A DNA stretch of 38,915 nt from Candidatus Heteroscillospira lomanii. Its GTDB lineage: Bacteria > Bacillota > Clostridia > Oscillospirales > Oscillospiraceae. A model generated the notes under the pieces. That model was not told the DNA's origin, made no database searches, and worked only from the letters and a program-made list of their open reading frames with translations. How positions within the stretch are numbered: position 1 is the first letter of the stretch; each line of letters opens with the position of its first letter. Positions 7,312 to 16,309 of the stretch are shown here, in pieces. Where the stretch lies: the NCBI GenBank assembly GCA_904419385.1, contig CAJFRI010000007.1, forward strand, positions 1 through 38,915, written 5' to 3'. Position numbers and translations under genes: made by a program.

Positions 7312-8829
7312 ATGAACAGTCTCAAAAAGATGCGCAGGGCGCTCGCTCTTGTGCTCGCACTGGCGATGGCGCTCGCCCTCGCAGGCTGCGGCCAGGAGGA
7401 AGTAGACCCCAAACAGGCGGTCGAAGATGCGGCAAAGGCGACAGCCGCAGCCTTCGGTGAGATAAGCTCCGCTTTCGGCATGGACGCCGTGAGTGAGCTC
7501 GCCGCCGGCAAGTCGCATGAGGAGCTCGAGCTCTACCTCAGTGACGCCAATGTCGGCGCCGACATCAGCAGTTTCTATGGTTCGGGTATCTCCGTCGCCG
7601 GCGACAGCGACATGGATGCCCGCCAGGTGTATGCCGACGTCGTCATAAAAGTCGCCGACTACGATCTCGCTACCATCCAGGTCGCCATCGACGACAGCAT
7701 GCTCTATTTCGGCTGCCCCGAGCTTTTCGGCGACGGCCTCTTCGGTGTGAACACCATGACTCTCTCCCAGGACTTCCCGACCTCCGAATACAGCAGCTCC
7801 GGCTTCGACGCCGTGATGGATTTCAATGTGTTCGACCTCGTGGAGCGGTATGTTGGCGCAAACGGCCAGTTCGTGTTTTCCAGCGAGACCATGTCCGCGC
7901 TTTCGGCCGCCTATGACACCATGGCCAATGCCTCCGAGTGGGCCGCCGGCGACGACGTTGACATCACCAGCGGCGACGACACCGCCACCTGCCAGACATA
8001 CACCATGTCTATCCCGACTGAGGCATTCGGCGCCTTTTTCGTCGACGCTTTCGACGCCCTGCTGCGTGACGACTACATAGCGCTCATGATGGAGAGCTCT
8101 CTCAGCACCACGGCTCCCGGACAGTCTTACGATGAGTTTGTCGACTCCATCATTGCCGATATGGAAGCATCGCTCGCCGAGAGCCCTGAGGGGACTGTGG
8201 ACGCCACTTTCTATGTGGCGGAGGAGCAGCTGCGCGGCGTCGAGTTCTCTATGCCGGGCGCCGACGGTTCTTCTCTCGACGGTTTTGTGTTCTTCGGAGC
8301 GGGCAGCAACGTCGCCGACCGTTTTGACATGGAGCTCACCATCACCGACGCAGACGGCGGAGCCACCCCGTTTATGAGCATAACCTCCGAGGGCGACCAC
8401 ACCGGCGAGAGCGGCAAGTTCACCGACGCCACCGTCATTGATATCATGGGCGCCATGACCATGGAGCTCAACACAGAGTGGGACACCGGCAGCGGGGCGT
8501 ACACCGTCGATGCCTTTGCCGAGGCCGACGGAGTTTCCATCGACGTCGGCATGTCCGGCACTATGACCATTGACGGCAGCAGCCTGGATATGACCATCGA
8601 CGACCTGACTCTCGGCTCCATGGGCATGTCCGTCACCCTCAACGGCGGTTACCGCGTGAGCGAGGGCGAGGGCGTGACCATCGACACTTCCAACGCCCGA
8701 CTCCTCAAAGACCTCACCGATGAGGATCTGGCCGCCCTTGAGGAGACCGTTACGACCAACGCCACCTCCATGCTCTTCGGCCTGCTCGCCGCCGTGCCTG
8801 AGCTCGCCGGAGCCCTGATGGCCGCCTGA
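7312..8829 (+). CDS. Large lipoprotein of the ABC export cluster, unknown function
   Basis: The 505-residue protein has a lipoprotein signal: basic MNSLKKMRR, a hydrophobic stretch and lipobox LALAGC with Cys26. The mature part is acidic and rich in Ala, Asp, Ser and Thr, with beta-type segments such as MELTITDADGG and MTIDGSSLDMTIDDLTL. I do not recognise a named family. ATG 7312 follows TGGGAGG by 9 bases; the longer ORF-track start at 7153 lies inside the ABC ATPase gene and is not credible. It sits between the ATPase and the two permeases, so it may be an extracytoplasmic partner of that transporter. The last residues (FGLLAAVPELAGALMAA) are hydrophobic. Confidence 0.85.
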   Translation: MNSLKKMRRALALVLALAMALALAGCGQEEVDPKQAVEDAAKATAAAFGEISSAFGMDAVSELAAGKSHEELELYLSDANVGADISSFYGSGISVAGDSDMDARQVYADVVIKVADYDLATIQVAIDDSMLYFGCPELFGDGLFGVNTMTLSQDFPTSEYSSSGFDAVMDFNVFDLVERYVGANGQFVFSSETMSALSAAYDTMANASEWAAGDDVDITSGDDTATCQTYTMSIPTEAFGAFFVDAFDALLRDDYIALMMESSLSTTAPGQSYDEFVDSIIADMEASLAESPEGTVDATFYVAEEQLRGVEFSMPGADGSSLDGFVFFGAGSNVADRFDMELTITDADGGATPFMSITSEGDHTGESGKFTDATVIDIMGAMTMELNTEWDTGSGAYTVDAFAEADGVSIDVGMSGTMTIDGSSLDMTIDDLTLGSMGMSVTLNGGYRVSEGEGVTIDTSNARLLKDLTDEDLAALEETVTTNATSMLFGLLAAVPELAGALMAA

Positions 8830-8830
8830 T

Positions 8831-9967
8831 ATGCGTCTCGCGGCGAGGCTTGTAAAACTCAATATTTTCCGTCTCAGACGGCGGCTGTTGCTACTTGCGG
8901 CAATGGCCGCCGCCTTTGCCGTGCTCTCGGCGCCGCTGGGAGCCGGGGCGGAGAACATGCTCTCGCGTGAGTCGGTCGAGCCGCTCAGCATCGCCGTGTG
9001 CGGCGAGGAGGCTGGACTCATTTCGCGCCTCGCCGGGAACATGGCCGACATATCCGAATACTGCTCATTCATCGAGATGGACGAAACAGAGGCGCTTGAG
9101 GCACTCGGTTCCGGCGAGGTCACGGCCGTTCTGCTCCTGCCGGATGACTTCATCGGGAGCATACTCTCCGGAGCAAACGAGCCCGCGCTGCTCTACACAG
9201 ACCCGGACGAGCCCGTGGAGGGCATGCTCGTGCTCTATGCCGGGCGCAGCGCCGCAGATATGCTCTCGGCGGCTCAGGGCGGGATATACGCCGTGCTCGA
9301 CGAGCTGAGCAGGCAGGGCATAGAGCGCCCCGACGCCGTTATGGAGATAAACCTCGAGTATATCAAGTTCACGCTGTCACGCTCGGACATGTACCGCAGT
9401 GAGACCGTGAGCGCCGCCGGGACGATGCCGGTGGACGAGCACTATGCGCTCTCGCTGATGTGCTGGCTCATGCTGATGGCCGCCGTGATCTACCACCCGG
9501 TCATGCGCTCAGGCCAGGGCGCATGGCGCTCCCGGCTGCGCTCGGCCGGATGCTCCGGGGCCGTGTGGGCCGTTGGGGCTGCGGCGCCGGTGCTGCTCTG
9601 CTCGCTTGTGCTCACGGCGGCAGTGTGCGCCTTTTTCGGCAGCGTGACGGCGGGCGGCATTGTCAGCTGCGCCGTTTTCACCGCGGGCTTTTCGGCGCTG
9701 CTCTGCGCCCTGTGCCCGGAGGAGGGGACGGCTTCGGCCGTCATCTTCGCGGCGAGCTGCGCGCTCACGTTCCTGGCGGGCGGGATAATACCGCCGGCGC
9801 TCATGCCGGAGGAGCTCGCCTGGCTGGTGGACTCGTCGCCTGTCGGGGCGATGAGGCTTGCCATCACGGGCGAGGGCTCGTGGCTGCTGGCAGCGCTCGG
9901 AGCAGTGATGCTCGCCGCCGCGGGAGCGCTGTGTGCGGGGAGCTATGCGAGGGAGGCGGAGAGATGA
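8831..9967 (+). CDS. ABC-2-type transporter permease, first of a pair
   Basis: The 378-residue protein has a topology typical of ABC-2 or YhgE-like permeases: one membrane segment near residues 18-36, a large external domain (about 40-200) and a block of about five membrane segments from residue 205 to the end. The motif ALLYTDPDEP and the weak helix LLPDDFIGSIL in the external part match the general ABC-2 (PF12698-like) pattern. It begins one base after the lipoprotein stop and overlaps the next permease by four bases (ATGA), so the genes are translationally coupled. The substrate cannot be told from sequence. Confidence 0.75.
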   Translation: MRLAARLVKLNIFRLRRRLLLLAAMAAAFAVLSAPLGAGAENMLSRESVEPLSIAVCGEEAGLISRLAGNMADISEYCSFIEMDETEALEALGSGEVTAVLLLPDDFIGSILSGANEPALLYTDPDEPVEGMLVLYAGRSAADMLSAAQGGIYAVLDELSRQGIERPDAVMEINLEYIKFTLSRSDMYRSETVSAAGTMPVDEHYALSLMCWLMLMAAVIYHPVMRSGQGAWRSRLRSAGCSGAVWAVGAAAPVLLCSLVLTAAVCAFFGSVTAGGIVSCAVFTAGFSALLCALCPEEGTASAVIFAASCALTFLAGGIIPPALMPEELAWLVDSSPVGAMRLAITGEGSWLLAALGAVMLAAAGALCAGSYAREAER

Positions 9968-11037
9968 GGTTTTTCCTGAGAGCCGCCATGGCTGAGCTCA
10001 GCGCCGTGTGGCGCGGGAAACGGGCACTGGCCATGCTCATAGCGCTGCCCGTGTGCGTATGCCTCGTTTCTGTGATCGTGCCGGACGACGTGATGGAACC
10101 GGCGGTGCCGGTCGGCTGGGCGATGAGCGACGGCTGTGAGACCGGCAGGGAGCTGCTCGAGCACCTGCGCGAGACGGCCGGCGGAGTTGAATTTTTCGAG
10201 ACGGACGAGGCGACCCTGCGCCGCAAGGTGGCCTCGGGCGAATGGGAGTGCGGCTTTGTGCTGCGCGAGGATTTTGACGAGCGCGTCGCCGCCGGACGGT
10301 ACGGAAGGCTGTTCACGCTCGTGTTCGGAGAGGGCAGCACCATGCAGGGGCTGGTGAGCGAGGCAGTGTCGGCCGCGATGCTCGCTGTCGTCGCGCCGCA
10401 GATAGGCTCGGACTATCTTGAGAGCGTCGGCGCCGTGCCGCCCGAGGGCGGCTGGGAGCTCGAGCCGGGGAGCAGACTGGAGATAGAGCCTGCGTCCGGC
10501 GAGCCGGCGGGCAGCTATGTCTCGTCCGGGATCTCGCGCTCGCTGCTGCGCGGTTGCGCCGCCGTGCTGCTCACCGTGTCTGCCGTGTCGTTCGGAGACG
10601 AGCTCGCCCGCAGGCGGCGCGAGGGGTATTTCCGCCGGATTGCCGCCGTGCGCGGGGAGGCATCGGCGCTCCTGCCGGCGCTCGCCGTGCGCTTTGCGCT
10701 GAGTTTTGCAGCGGCGGCCGCCGCGCTGGCCGCCGCGGGGATATGGGAACCGGGGCTGGTCGCGGCGCTGTGCTTTGCGCTGACGGCGTTTGCCGCCGTG
10801 CTCTCGGTGTTCCCGGACGGATGGAGCGCCGCGGTCCTGCCGTTCCTCCCGGCGGCGATGCTCGTGCTGTGCCCGGTGCTGTTTGACGTGTCGGAATTCA
10901 TGCCGGCGCTCGGCAGGGCCGGCTCGCTGCTGGCCGCGACGCACTATCTGCGCGGCGATGTCCTGCCGCTCGTCATGCAGGGCTGTGTGTTCCTCGCGGC
11001 CGCGTGGCTGCTTGACAGGTGCTTTAAGAAAATTTAA
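9964..11037 (+). CDS. ABC-2-type transporter permease, second of a pair
   Basis: This is a 357-residue paralogue-like partner of the previous gene: an N-terminal membrane anchor (AMLIALPVCVCLVSVIVP), an external domain with WECGFVLREDFDERV resembling LLPDDFIG in its neighbour, then a block of membrane helices from about residue 190. The ATG at 9964 overlaps the previous stop. The ORF track extends it to 9460, but that part is a shadow of the first permease. Two unlike half-transporters plus one ATPase are a common heterodimeric ABC exporter arrangement. A hairpin ending in six T residues follows the stop. Confidence 0.75.
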   Translation: MRFFLRAAMAELSAVWRGKRALAMLIALPVCVCLVSVIVPDDVMEPAVPVGWAMSDGCETGRELLEHLRETAGGVEFFETDEATLRRKVASGEWECGFVLREDFDERVAAGRYGRLFTLVFGEGSTMQGLVSEAVSAAMLAVVAPQIGSDYLESVGAVPPEGGWELEPGSRLEIEPASGEPAGSYVSSGISRSLLRGCAAVLLTVSAVSFGDELARRRREGYFRRIAAVRGEASALLPALAVRFALSFAAAAAALAAAGIWEPGLVAALCFALTAFAAVLSVFPDGWSAAVLPFLPAAMLVLCPVLFDVSEFMPALGRAGSLLAATHYLRGDVLPLVMQGCVFLAAAWLLDRCFKKI

Positions 11038-11042
11038 TCTTT

Positions 11043-11115
11043 GCCCTCCTTGTTTCTTAATCGGGCTCGGGACTACACTGGTTGTGAGAGAAAAAGAAAC
11101 ACGGAGGGCTTTTTT
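11043..11115 (+). terminator. Long-range hairpin: terminator that also covers the next gene's SD
   Basis: GCCCTCCTTGTTTCT (11043-11057) pairs with AGAAACACGGAGGGC (11095-11109) at 14 of 15 positions and is followed by six T residues, ending at the ATG of the glycosyltransferase. In RNA read through from the ABC operon the hairpin would stop transcription and hide the GGAGGG SD. RNA starting from the internal promoter lacks the 5' arm. Confidence 0.6.
11050..11079 (+). promoter_or_regulatory. Promoter of the glycosyltransferase gene inside the hairpin
   Basis: TTGTTT (11050-11055) and TACACT (11074-11079) are 18 bases apart. The predicted start of RNA near 11086 lies in the hairpin loop. Confidence 0.45.
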
Positions 11116-12369
11116 ATGACGCCTGCAGAGATGCTGAAAATGGCCGGGGGCGCGATAGGCGCGCTGTTTTTCATATTTTACGCATACCAGGTCGTATACG
11201 CACTGGTGCCGCTGTTTGCAAAGGCACCGGCGCGCAGGGAGCCGGGGATGAGGCGCTATGCCGTGCTCATAGCGGCGAGGAACGAGGAGGCGGTCATAGC
11301 CAGGCTCATAGAGAGCATAAAAGATCAGGACTACCCGTCCGAGCTCGTGAGCATATTCGTCGTCGCGGACAACTGCACCGACTCGACCGCCGAGTGCGCC
11401 CGGAGAGCGGGGGCGGAGGTGTTTGAGCGCTTCGATAAAGTGCGCGCCGGCAAAGGCTATGCGCTGAGCTTCCTGCTGGCGCGGGTGCACGCCGAATACG
11501 GCAAGGAATTCGACGGATATTTCGTGTTCGATGCCGACAACCTGCTCGACAGCCGCTATATCGGCGAGATGGACAGGGCTTTCGGGCCCGACTGCCAGAT
11601 AGTCACGTCCTGCCGCAACTCGAAAAATTACGGCGACAGCTGGGTCTCAGCGGGAAATGCGCTGCGCTTTCTATACGACTCGGAGCTCCTCAACCGCCCG
11701 CGCATGCTGCTCGGAACGGCGTGCACCGTCGGCGGGACGGGCTTTCTCGTCGGGCGCGAGGCGCTCATGCGCGCGGGCGGATGGCGGTTTTTCCTCATGA
11801 GCGAGGACACGGAGTTCACCGTCAGCAGCGTGCTCGCCGGGGAAAAGATAGGCTATTGCCCGAGCGCCGTGTTCTACGACGAGCAGCCGGTGAGCTTTGC
11901 GCAGTCGTGGAGGCAGAGGCGGCGCTGGGTGCGCGGGTACATACAGGTGTTTGCCAAATACGGCGCACGCGCGCTCGCGTCGCTGAGGAACGGCGGGTTT
12001 GCGTGCTACGACGTGTGCATGTCGAACCTGCCGGCGATGCTGCTCTCGCTCGTGAGCGCCGCGTGCTATGTGCTCGCCGCGGCGGCGAGCCTGCTGCTCG
12101 GCGAGCCGCTCCGGCCCATACTCATGCTGGCGCTCGGCTCGTTTGCCGGGAGCTACCTCGGGGCGCTGAGTGTAGCGGTTTACATAACTATCACGAAATG
12201 GCGCATGATACACGCCGGCACCCTGAAAAAGATAATTTATATTTTTACCTTCCCCATATTCATGCTGACATATGTGCCCATCAGCGTCTCGGCGCTCTTC
12301 GGCGCGGCGGAGTGGCGCCCGATAGAACACAGGGCCGCCTGCTCGCTGCGCGAGGTGGTGCGGGGATGA
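11116..12369 (+). CDS. Family 2 glycosyltransferase, membrane-bound
   Basis: The 417-residue protein has one N-terminal membrane helix (about residues 10-30), a GT2 domain from about 50 to 300 and C-terminal membrane segments, as in processive or polyisoprenyl GT2 enzymes. Motifs seen: VLIAARNEEAVI, VVADNCTDSTAE, the DxD-like VFDADN, SEDTEFT and QRRRWVRGY, the last resembling the Q/RxxRW acceptor motif of processive transferases. The sugar and acceptor are unknown; a cell-envelope polysaccharide is likely. ATG 11116 follows GGAGGG with a 7-base gap; the ORF-track start at 11041 lacks a SD. A terminator-like hairpin follows. Confidence 0.88.
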   Translation: MTPAEMLKMAGGAIGALFFIFYAYQVVYALVPLFAKAPARREPGMRRYAVLIAARNEEAVIARLIESIKDQDYPSELVSIFVVADNCTDSTAECARRAGAEVFERFDKVRAGKGYALSFLLARVHAEYGKEFDGYFVFDADNLLDSRYIGEMDRAFGPDCQIVTSCRNSKNYGDSWVSAGNALRFLYDSELLNRPRMLLGTACTVGGTGFLVGREALMRAGGWRFFLMSEDTEFTVSSVLAGEKIGYCPSAVFYDEQPVSFAQSWRQRRRWVRGYIQVFAKYGARALASLRNGGFACYDVCMSNLPAMLLSLVSAACYVLAAAASLLLGEPLRPILMLALGSFAGSYLGALSVAVYITITKWRMIHAGTLKKIIYIFTFPIFMLTYVPISVSALFGAAEWRPIEHRAACSLREVVRG

Positions 12370-12374
12370 ACTGA

Positions 12375-12407
12375 GCCGCAGGTATCGTATTCGGTACTTG
12401 CGGCTTT
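12375..12407 (+). terminator. Terminator-like hairpin after the glycosyltransferase
   Basis: A 12-bp stem (GCCGCAGGTATC with GGTACTTGCGGC, two G-T pairs) and a 6-base loop are followed only by TTTC, so termination may be partial. Its 3' arm contains the -35 of the next promoter. Confidence 0.5.
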
Positions 12408-12426
12408 CAGCATGAGGCATTATAAT
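12398..12426 (+). promoter_or_regulatory. Promoter of the CoA-disulfide reductase gene
   Basis: TTGCGG (12398-12403), a 17-base spacer and consensus TATAAT (12421-12426), about 36 bases before the ATG at 12462. Confidence 0.65.
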
Positions 12427-12461
12427 GTTGGTAATGTGAAAACACCGAAAGGAGCATGGAT

Positions 12462-14153
12462 ATGAAAGTGGTTATAGTCGGCGGCGTCGCCGGCGGCGCG
12501 ACTGCCGCGGCGAGGCTCCGCCGCATAAACGAGAGCGCCGAGATCATCGTTTTTGAGCGCGGCGGGTATGTGTCCTATGCCAACTGCGGGCTGCCGTATT
12601 ACATCGGCGGCGATATCACCGACAAGAGGGCGCTGACGCTCCAGACGACCGGGAGCTTCAAGGCGAGGTTCAACGTCGACGTGCGCGTGCACAGCGAGGT
12701 CACCGCGATAGACACGTCGGCCAAGACGGTCGCCGTCCGCGAGACGGAGACCGGCCGTGAGTACACCGAGAGCTATGACAAGCTGCTGCTCTCGCCGGGC
12801 GCGAAGCCCACCGTGCCCGATGTGCCGGGCATAGACAACGAGCGCATTTTTACTTTGCGCACCGTTGAGGACACGTTCAGGATGAAAGACTACATCGCCG
12901 CGGCGGGCGTGAAGAGAGCCGTCATCATAGGCGGCGGTTTCATCGGCCTCGAGATGGCCGAGTGCCTCACGGAGGCGGGCGCCGCCGTGACGCTGCTGCA
13001 GCGCAGTGAGCATGTCATGCCCAACCTCGATTTCGACATGGCGAGTTTCGTGCACGGCTATATGCGCAGCAAGGGCATTGACCTGCGCCGCAACACGCCG
13101 GTCGACCGCTACGAGGCCATTGAGAACGGCGTGCGCGTCGTGACCAGGAACGGCGGGAGCATAGACACGGACATGGTGCTGCTCGCCATCGGCGTAACGC
13201 CGGACACCGCTCTCGCCGCGAAGGCCGGGATAAAGCTCGCGTCCAAGGGTGCCATCGCCGTGAACGACCGCATGGAGACCTCTGTGAAAGACGTCTATGC
13301 GGTGGGAGACGCCGTCGAGATCGTCAACCCGATCACCGGCGCGCCGGCGGTGATACCGCTGGCGGGCCCGGCCAACAAGCAGGGGCGCATCGCCGCCGAC
13401 AACATAAACGGCGGCGACAGGCACTACAAGGGCACCATAGGCGCGGCAGTCATGAAGCTGTTCGATATGACCGTCGCCCACGCGGGCCTGAGCGAAAAGG
13501 CGGCAAAGGCAGCAGGCATAGACTACGACTATGCCGTGACCTACTCCCCGAACCACGCGACCTACTATCCCGGCGCCAGCAACATGACTCTCAAGGTGCT
13601 GTTCGAGCGCGCGACCGGGCGCGTGATTGGCGCGCAGATAGTCGGTTTCGACGGGGTGGACAAGCGCATAGACACCCTCGCCGAGGCTATGCGCCTCGGA
13701 CTCACGGCCTATGACCTCACCGAGCTCGAGTTCGCCTATGCGCCGCCATATTCCTCGGCAAAGGACCCGGTGAACATGATAGGATACGTCATCGAGAACG
13801 TCGTGTCCGGCCGTGTGAAGCAGTATCACTGGGACGAGGCTGCCGCGCTCGACAGGGACAAGGTGCAGATAGTCGACGTGCGCACGCCGCGTGAGTTCTC
13901 GCACGGATGCATACCCGGGGCCGTGAACATCCCCGTCGACGACATGAGGGAGCGCATGGGCGAGCTCGACAAGTCAAAGCCCGTGTACCTCAACTGCCAG
14001 GTCGGCCTGCGCAGCTATATCGCCTACTGCATACTCGCGCAGAACGGATTTGACTGCTATAACCTCGCCGGAGGCTACCGCTACTGGGAGTCCGCCGCGA
14101 CGGAGAGCTCTTTCAGCGTCGCGCCCTGCCACCCATGCGGCATGGAGATATGA
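12462..14153 (+). CDS. CoA-disulfide reductase / NAD(P)H oxidase-like flavoprotein with rhodanese domain
   Basis: The N-terminus has the FAD-binding MKVVIVGGVAGGATAAARLRR and the redox Cys in SYANCGLPYYIGG (Cys42), typical of CoA-disulfide reductases and related NADH oxidases. The NAD(P)-binding VIIGGGFIGLEMAE and the FAD motif VYAVGDAVE follow. The dimerisation domain spans about 330-440. A rhodanese domain fills about 455-555 with catalytic Cys in NCQVGLRS (about residue 512), so persulfide or polysulfide reduction is a plausible role, as in CoADR-Rhd proteins. The tail ends CHPCGMEI, an extra CxxC. ATG 12462 is 7 bases after GGAG; ATG 12456 in the track is too close to it. Confidence 0.92.
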   Translation: MKVVIVGGVAGGATAAARLRRINESAEIIVFERGGYVSYANCGLPYYIGGDITDKRALTLQTTGSFKARFNVDVRVHSEVTAIDTSAKTVAVRETETGREYTESYDKLLLSPGAKPTVPDVPGIDNERIFTLRTVEDTFRMKDYIAAAGVKRAVIIGGGFIGLEMAECLTEAGAAVTLLQRSEHVMPNLDFDMASFVHGYMRSKGIDLRRNTPVDRYEAIENGVRVVTRNGGSIDTDMVLLAIGVTPDTALAAKAGIKLASKGAIAVNDRMETSVKDVYAVGDAVEIVNPITGAPAVIPLAGPANKQGRIAADNINGGDRHYKGTIGAAVMKLFDMTVAHAGLSEKAAKAAGIDYDYAVTYSPNHATYYPGASNMTLKVLFERATGRVIGAQIVGFDGVDKRIDTLAEAMRLGLTAYDLTELEFAYAPPYSSAKDPVNMIGYVIENVVSGRVKQYHWDEAAALDRDKVQIVDVRTPREFSHGCIPGAVNIPVDDMRERMGELDKSKPVYLNCQVGLRSYIAYCILAQNGFDCYNLAGGYRYWESAATESSFSVAPCHPCGMEI

Positions 14154-14160
14154 GGGCCGA

Positions 14161-14628
14161 ATGGGCACTGTGAGGGAAATGCTGCCCGGCGACATCGACG
14201 CCGTCATGCGCATATGGCTGGAGGCCAATTTGAGCGCGCACTCATTTGTGCCGGAAGAATACTGGCGCTCGAATCTTGAATCTGTGCGCGAGGCGATAGC
14301 CTCGGCGGAAGTGTACGTCGCCGACTCAGGCGGACGGGTGCTCGGTTTTATCGGGCTCGACGGCGGGTATATCGCCGGGATTTTCGTGAGCCCGGAGAGC
14401 CGGGGGCGCGGCGTCGGGCGGCAGCTCCTCGAGCGGGCAAAAGCCCGGCATGCGCGGCTCGAGCTGCAAGTCTACGCCGAAAATCCCCGTGCACGGCGTT
14501 TTTATGAGCGCGAGGGGTTTTCGGTGCTGAGCGAGGGCGCCGACTCCGGCACCGGCCGGGCAGAGCTTGTGATGGCCTGGGCGCGCGGGGAGGGTGACAA
14601 TGACGGTAACAGAGCTGAAAGGCAATAA
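14161..14628 (+). CDS. GNAT-family N-acetyltransferase
   Basis: The 155-residue protein has the GNAT acetyl-CoA loop ESRGRGVGRQLLERA (about residues 80-95), preceded by the beta strand YIAGIFVSP and followed by LQVYAENPRARRFYEREGF, a standard GNAT C-terminal pattern. The substrate is unknown. ATG 14161 lies 7 bases after the CoADR stop, with a weak GAGGG SD; the longer ORF-track form starting at 14050 would overlap the previous gene and is unlikely. Its end overlaps the next GNAT gene, so CoADR, this gene and the next are probably cotranscribed. Confidence 0.85.
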   Translation: MGTVREMLPGDIDAVMRIWLEANLSAHSFVPEEYWRSNLESVREAIASAEVYVADSGGRVLGFIGLDGGYIAGIFVSPESRGRGVGRQLLERAKARHARLELQVYAENPRARRFYEREGFSVLSEGADSGTGRAELVMAWARGEGDNDGNRAERQ

Positions 14629-15043
14629 AAAGCGGTATCTCAATCTCCTGCTGCTAGCTGATGAGCAGGAGGATATGATAGACCGCTATCTCGACCGGGG
14701 GACGATGTATGTCCTCGACGACGGCGGAGTCAGGGCCGAGTGCGTCGTGACCGACGAGGGCGGCGGGATCATAGAGATAAAAAACATCGCGGTGTCGCCC
14801 GGATATCAGGGCCGCGGCTATGGAAGGGCGCTGATAGACTTCGTGGCCGGGAAATACTCGGGCAGATATTCCGCCGTTCAGGTTGGGACGGGTGACAGTC
14901 CGGCGACGGTCCCGTTTTATGAGAAGTGCGGGTTTGTGCGCTCGCATGTGATACCGGGTTTCTTCACGGAAAATTATGACCACCCAATATATGACGGCGG
15001 CGTTTTGCTGAGGGACATGGTATATCTGCGGCGCATGCTGTAA
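14600..15043 (+). CDS. GNAT-family N-acetyltransferase
   Basis: This second, distinct GNAT (147 residues) has the acetyl-CoA motif [16 protein letters not shown] (about residue 70) and the C-terminal [11 protein letters not shown]. It resembles small GNATs that act on unknown metabolites. ATG 14600 is 6 bases after GGGAGGG and is preferred over GTG 14594. It overlaps the previous gene by 29 bases and ends just before a strong palindromic terminator shared with rpoD on the other strand. Confidence 0.85.
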   Translation: MTVTELKGNKKRYLNLLLLADEQEDMIDRYLDRGTMYVLDDGGVRAECVVTDEGGGIIEIKNIAVSPGYQGRGYGRALIDFVAGKYSGRYSAVQVGTGDSPATVPFYEKCGFVRSHVIPGFFTENYDHPIYDGGVLLRDMVYLRRML

Positions 15044-15051
15044 AAAACAAG

Positions 15052-15084
15052 CGCCCCTCCCTGTACAGGGAGGGGCGTGTTTTT
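15052..15084. terminator. Bidirectional terminator between GNAT and rpoD
   Basis: A perfect 26-base palindrome (CGCCCCTCCCTGT with ACAGGGAGGGGCG) has TGTTTTT on the right for + transcripts. On the left it has AAAAAACAAG, which reads CTTGTTTTTT for the minus strand, so it can stop the convergent gnat and rpoD transcripts. Confidence 0.9.
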
Positions 15085-15092
15085 CATGCGTA

Positions 15093-16307
<1,215 letters not shown>

Positions 16308-16309
16308 AT

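Noticed and set aside
7291-9162. 623-aa minus-strand ORF opposite the lipoprotein
   Set aside because: It is His/Gly-rich shadow sequence of the lipoprotein and permease; the + genes have SDs, a lipobox and family motifs.
9943-11490. 515-aa minus-strand ORF
   Set aside because: It spans the junction of two real + genes, has no motif and is Arg/His rich as expected of an antisense frame.
12420-13904. 494-aa minus-strand ORF opposite the CoADR gene
   Set aside because: It is a shadow frame; the + strand has an unambiguous flavoprotein with a promoter and SD.
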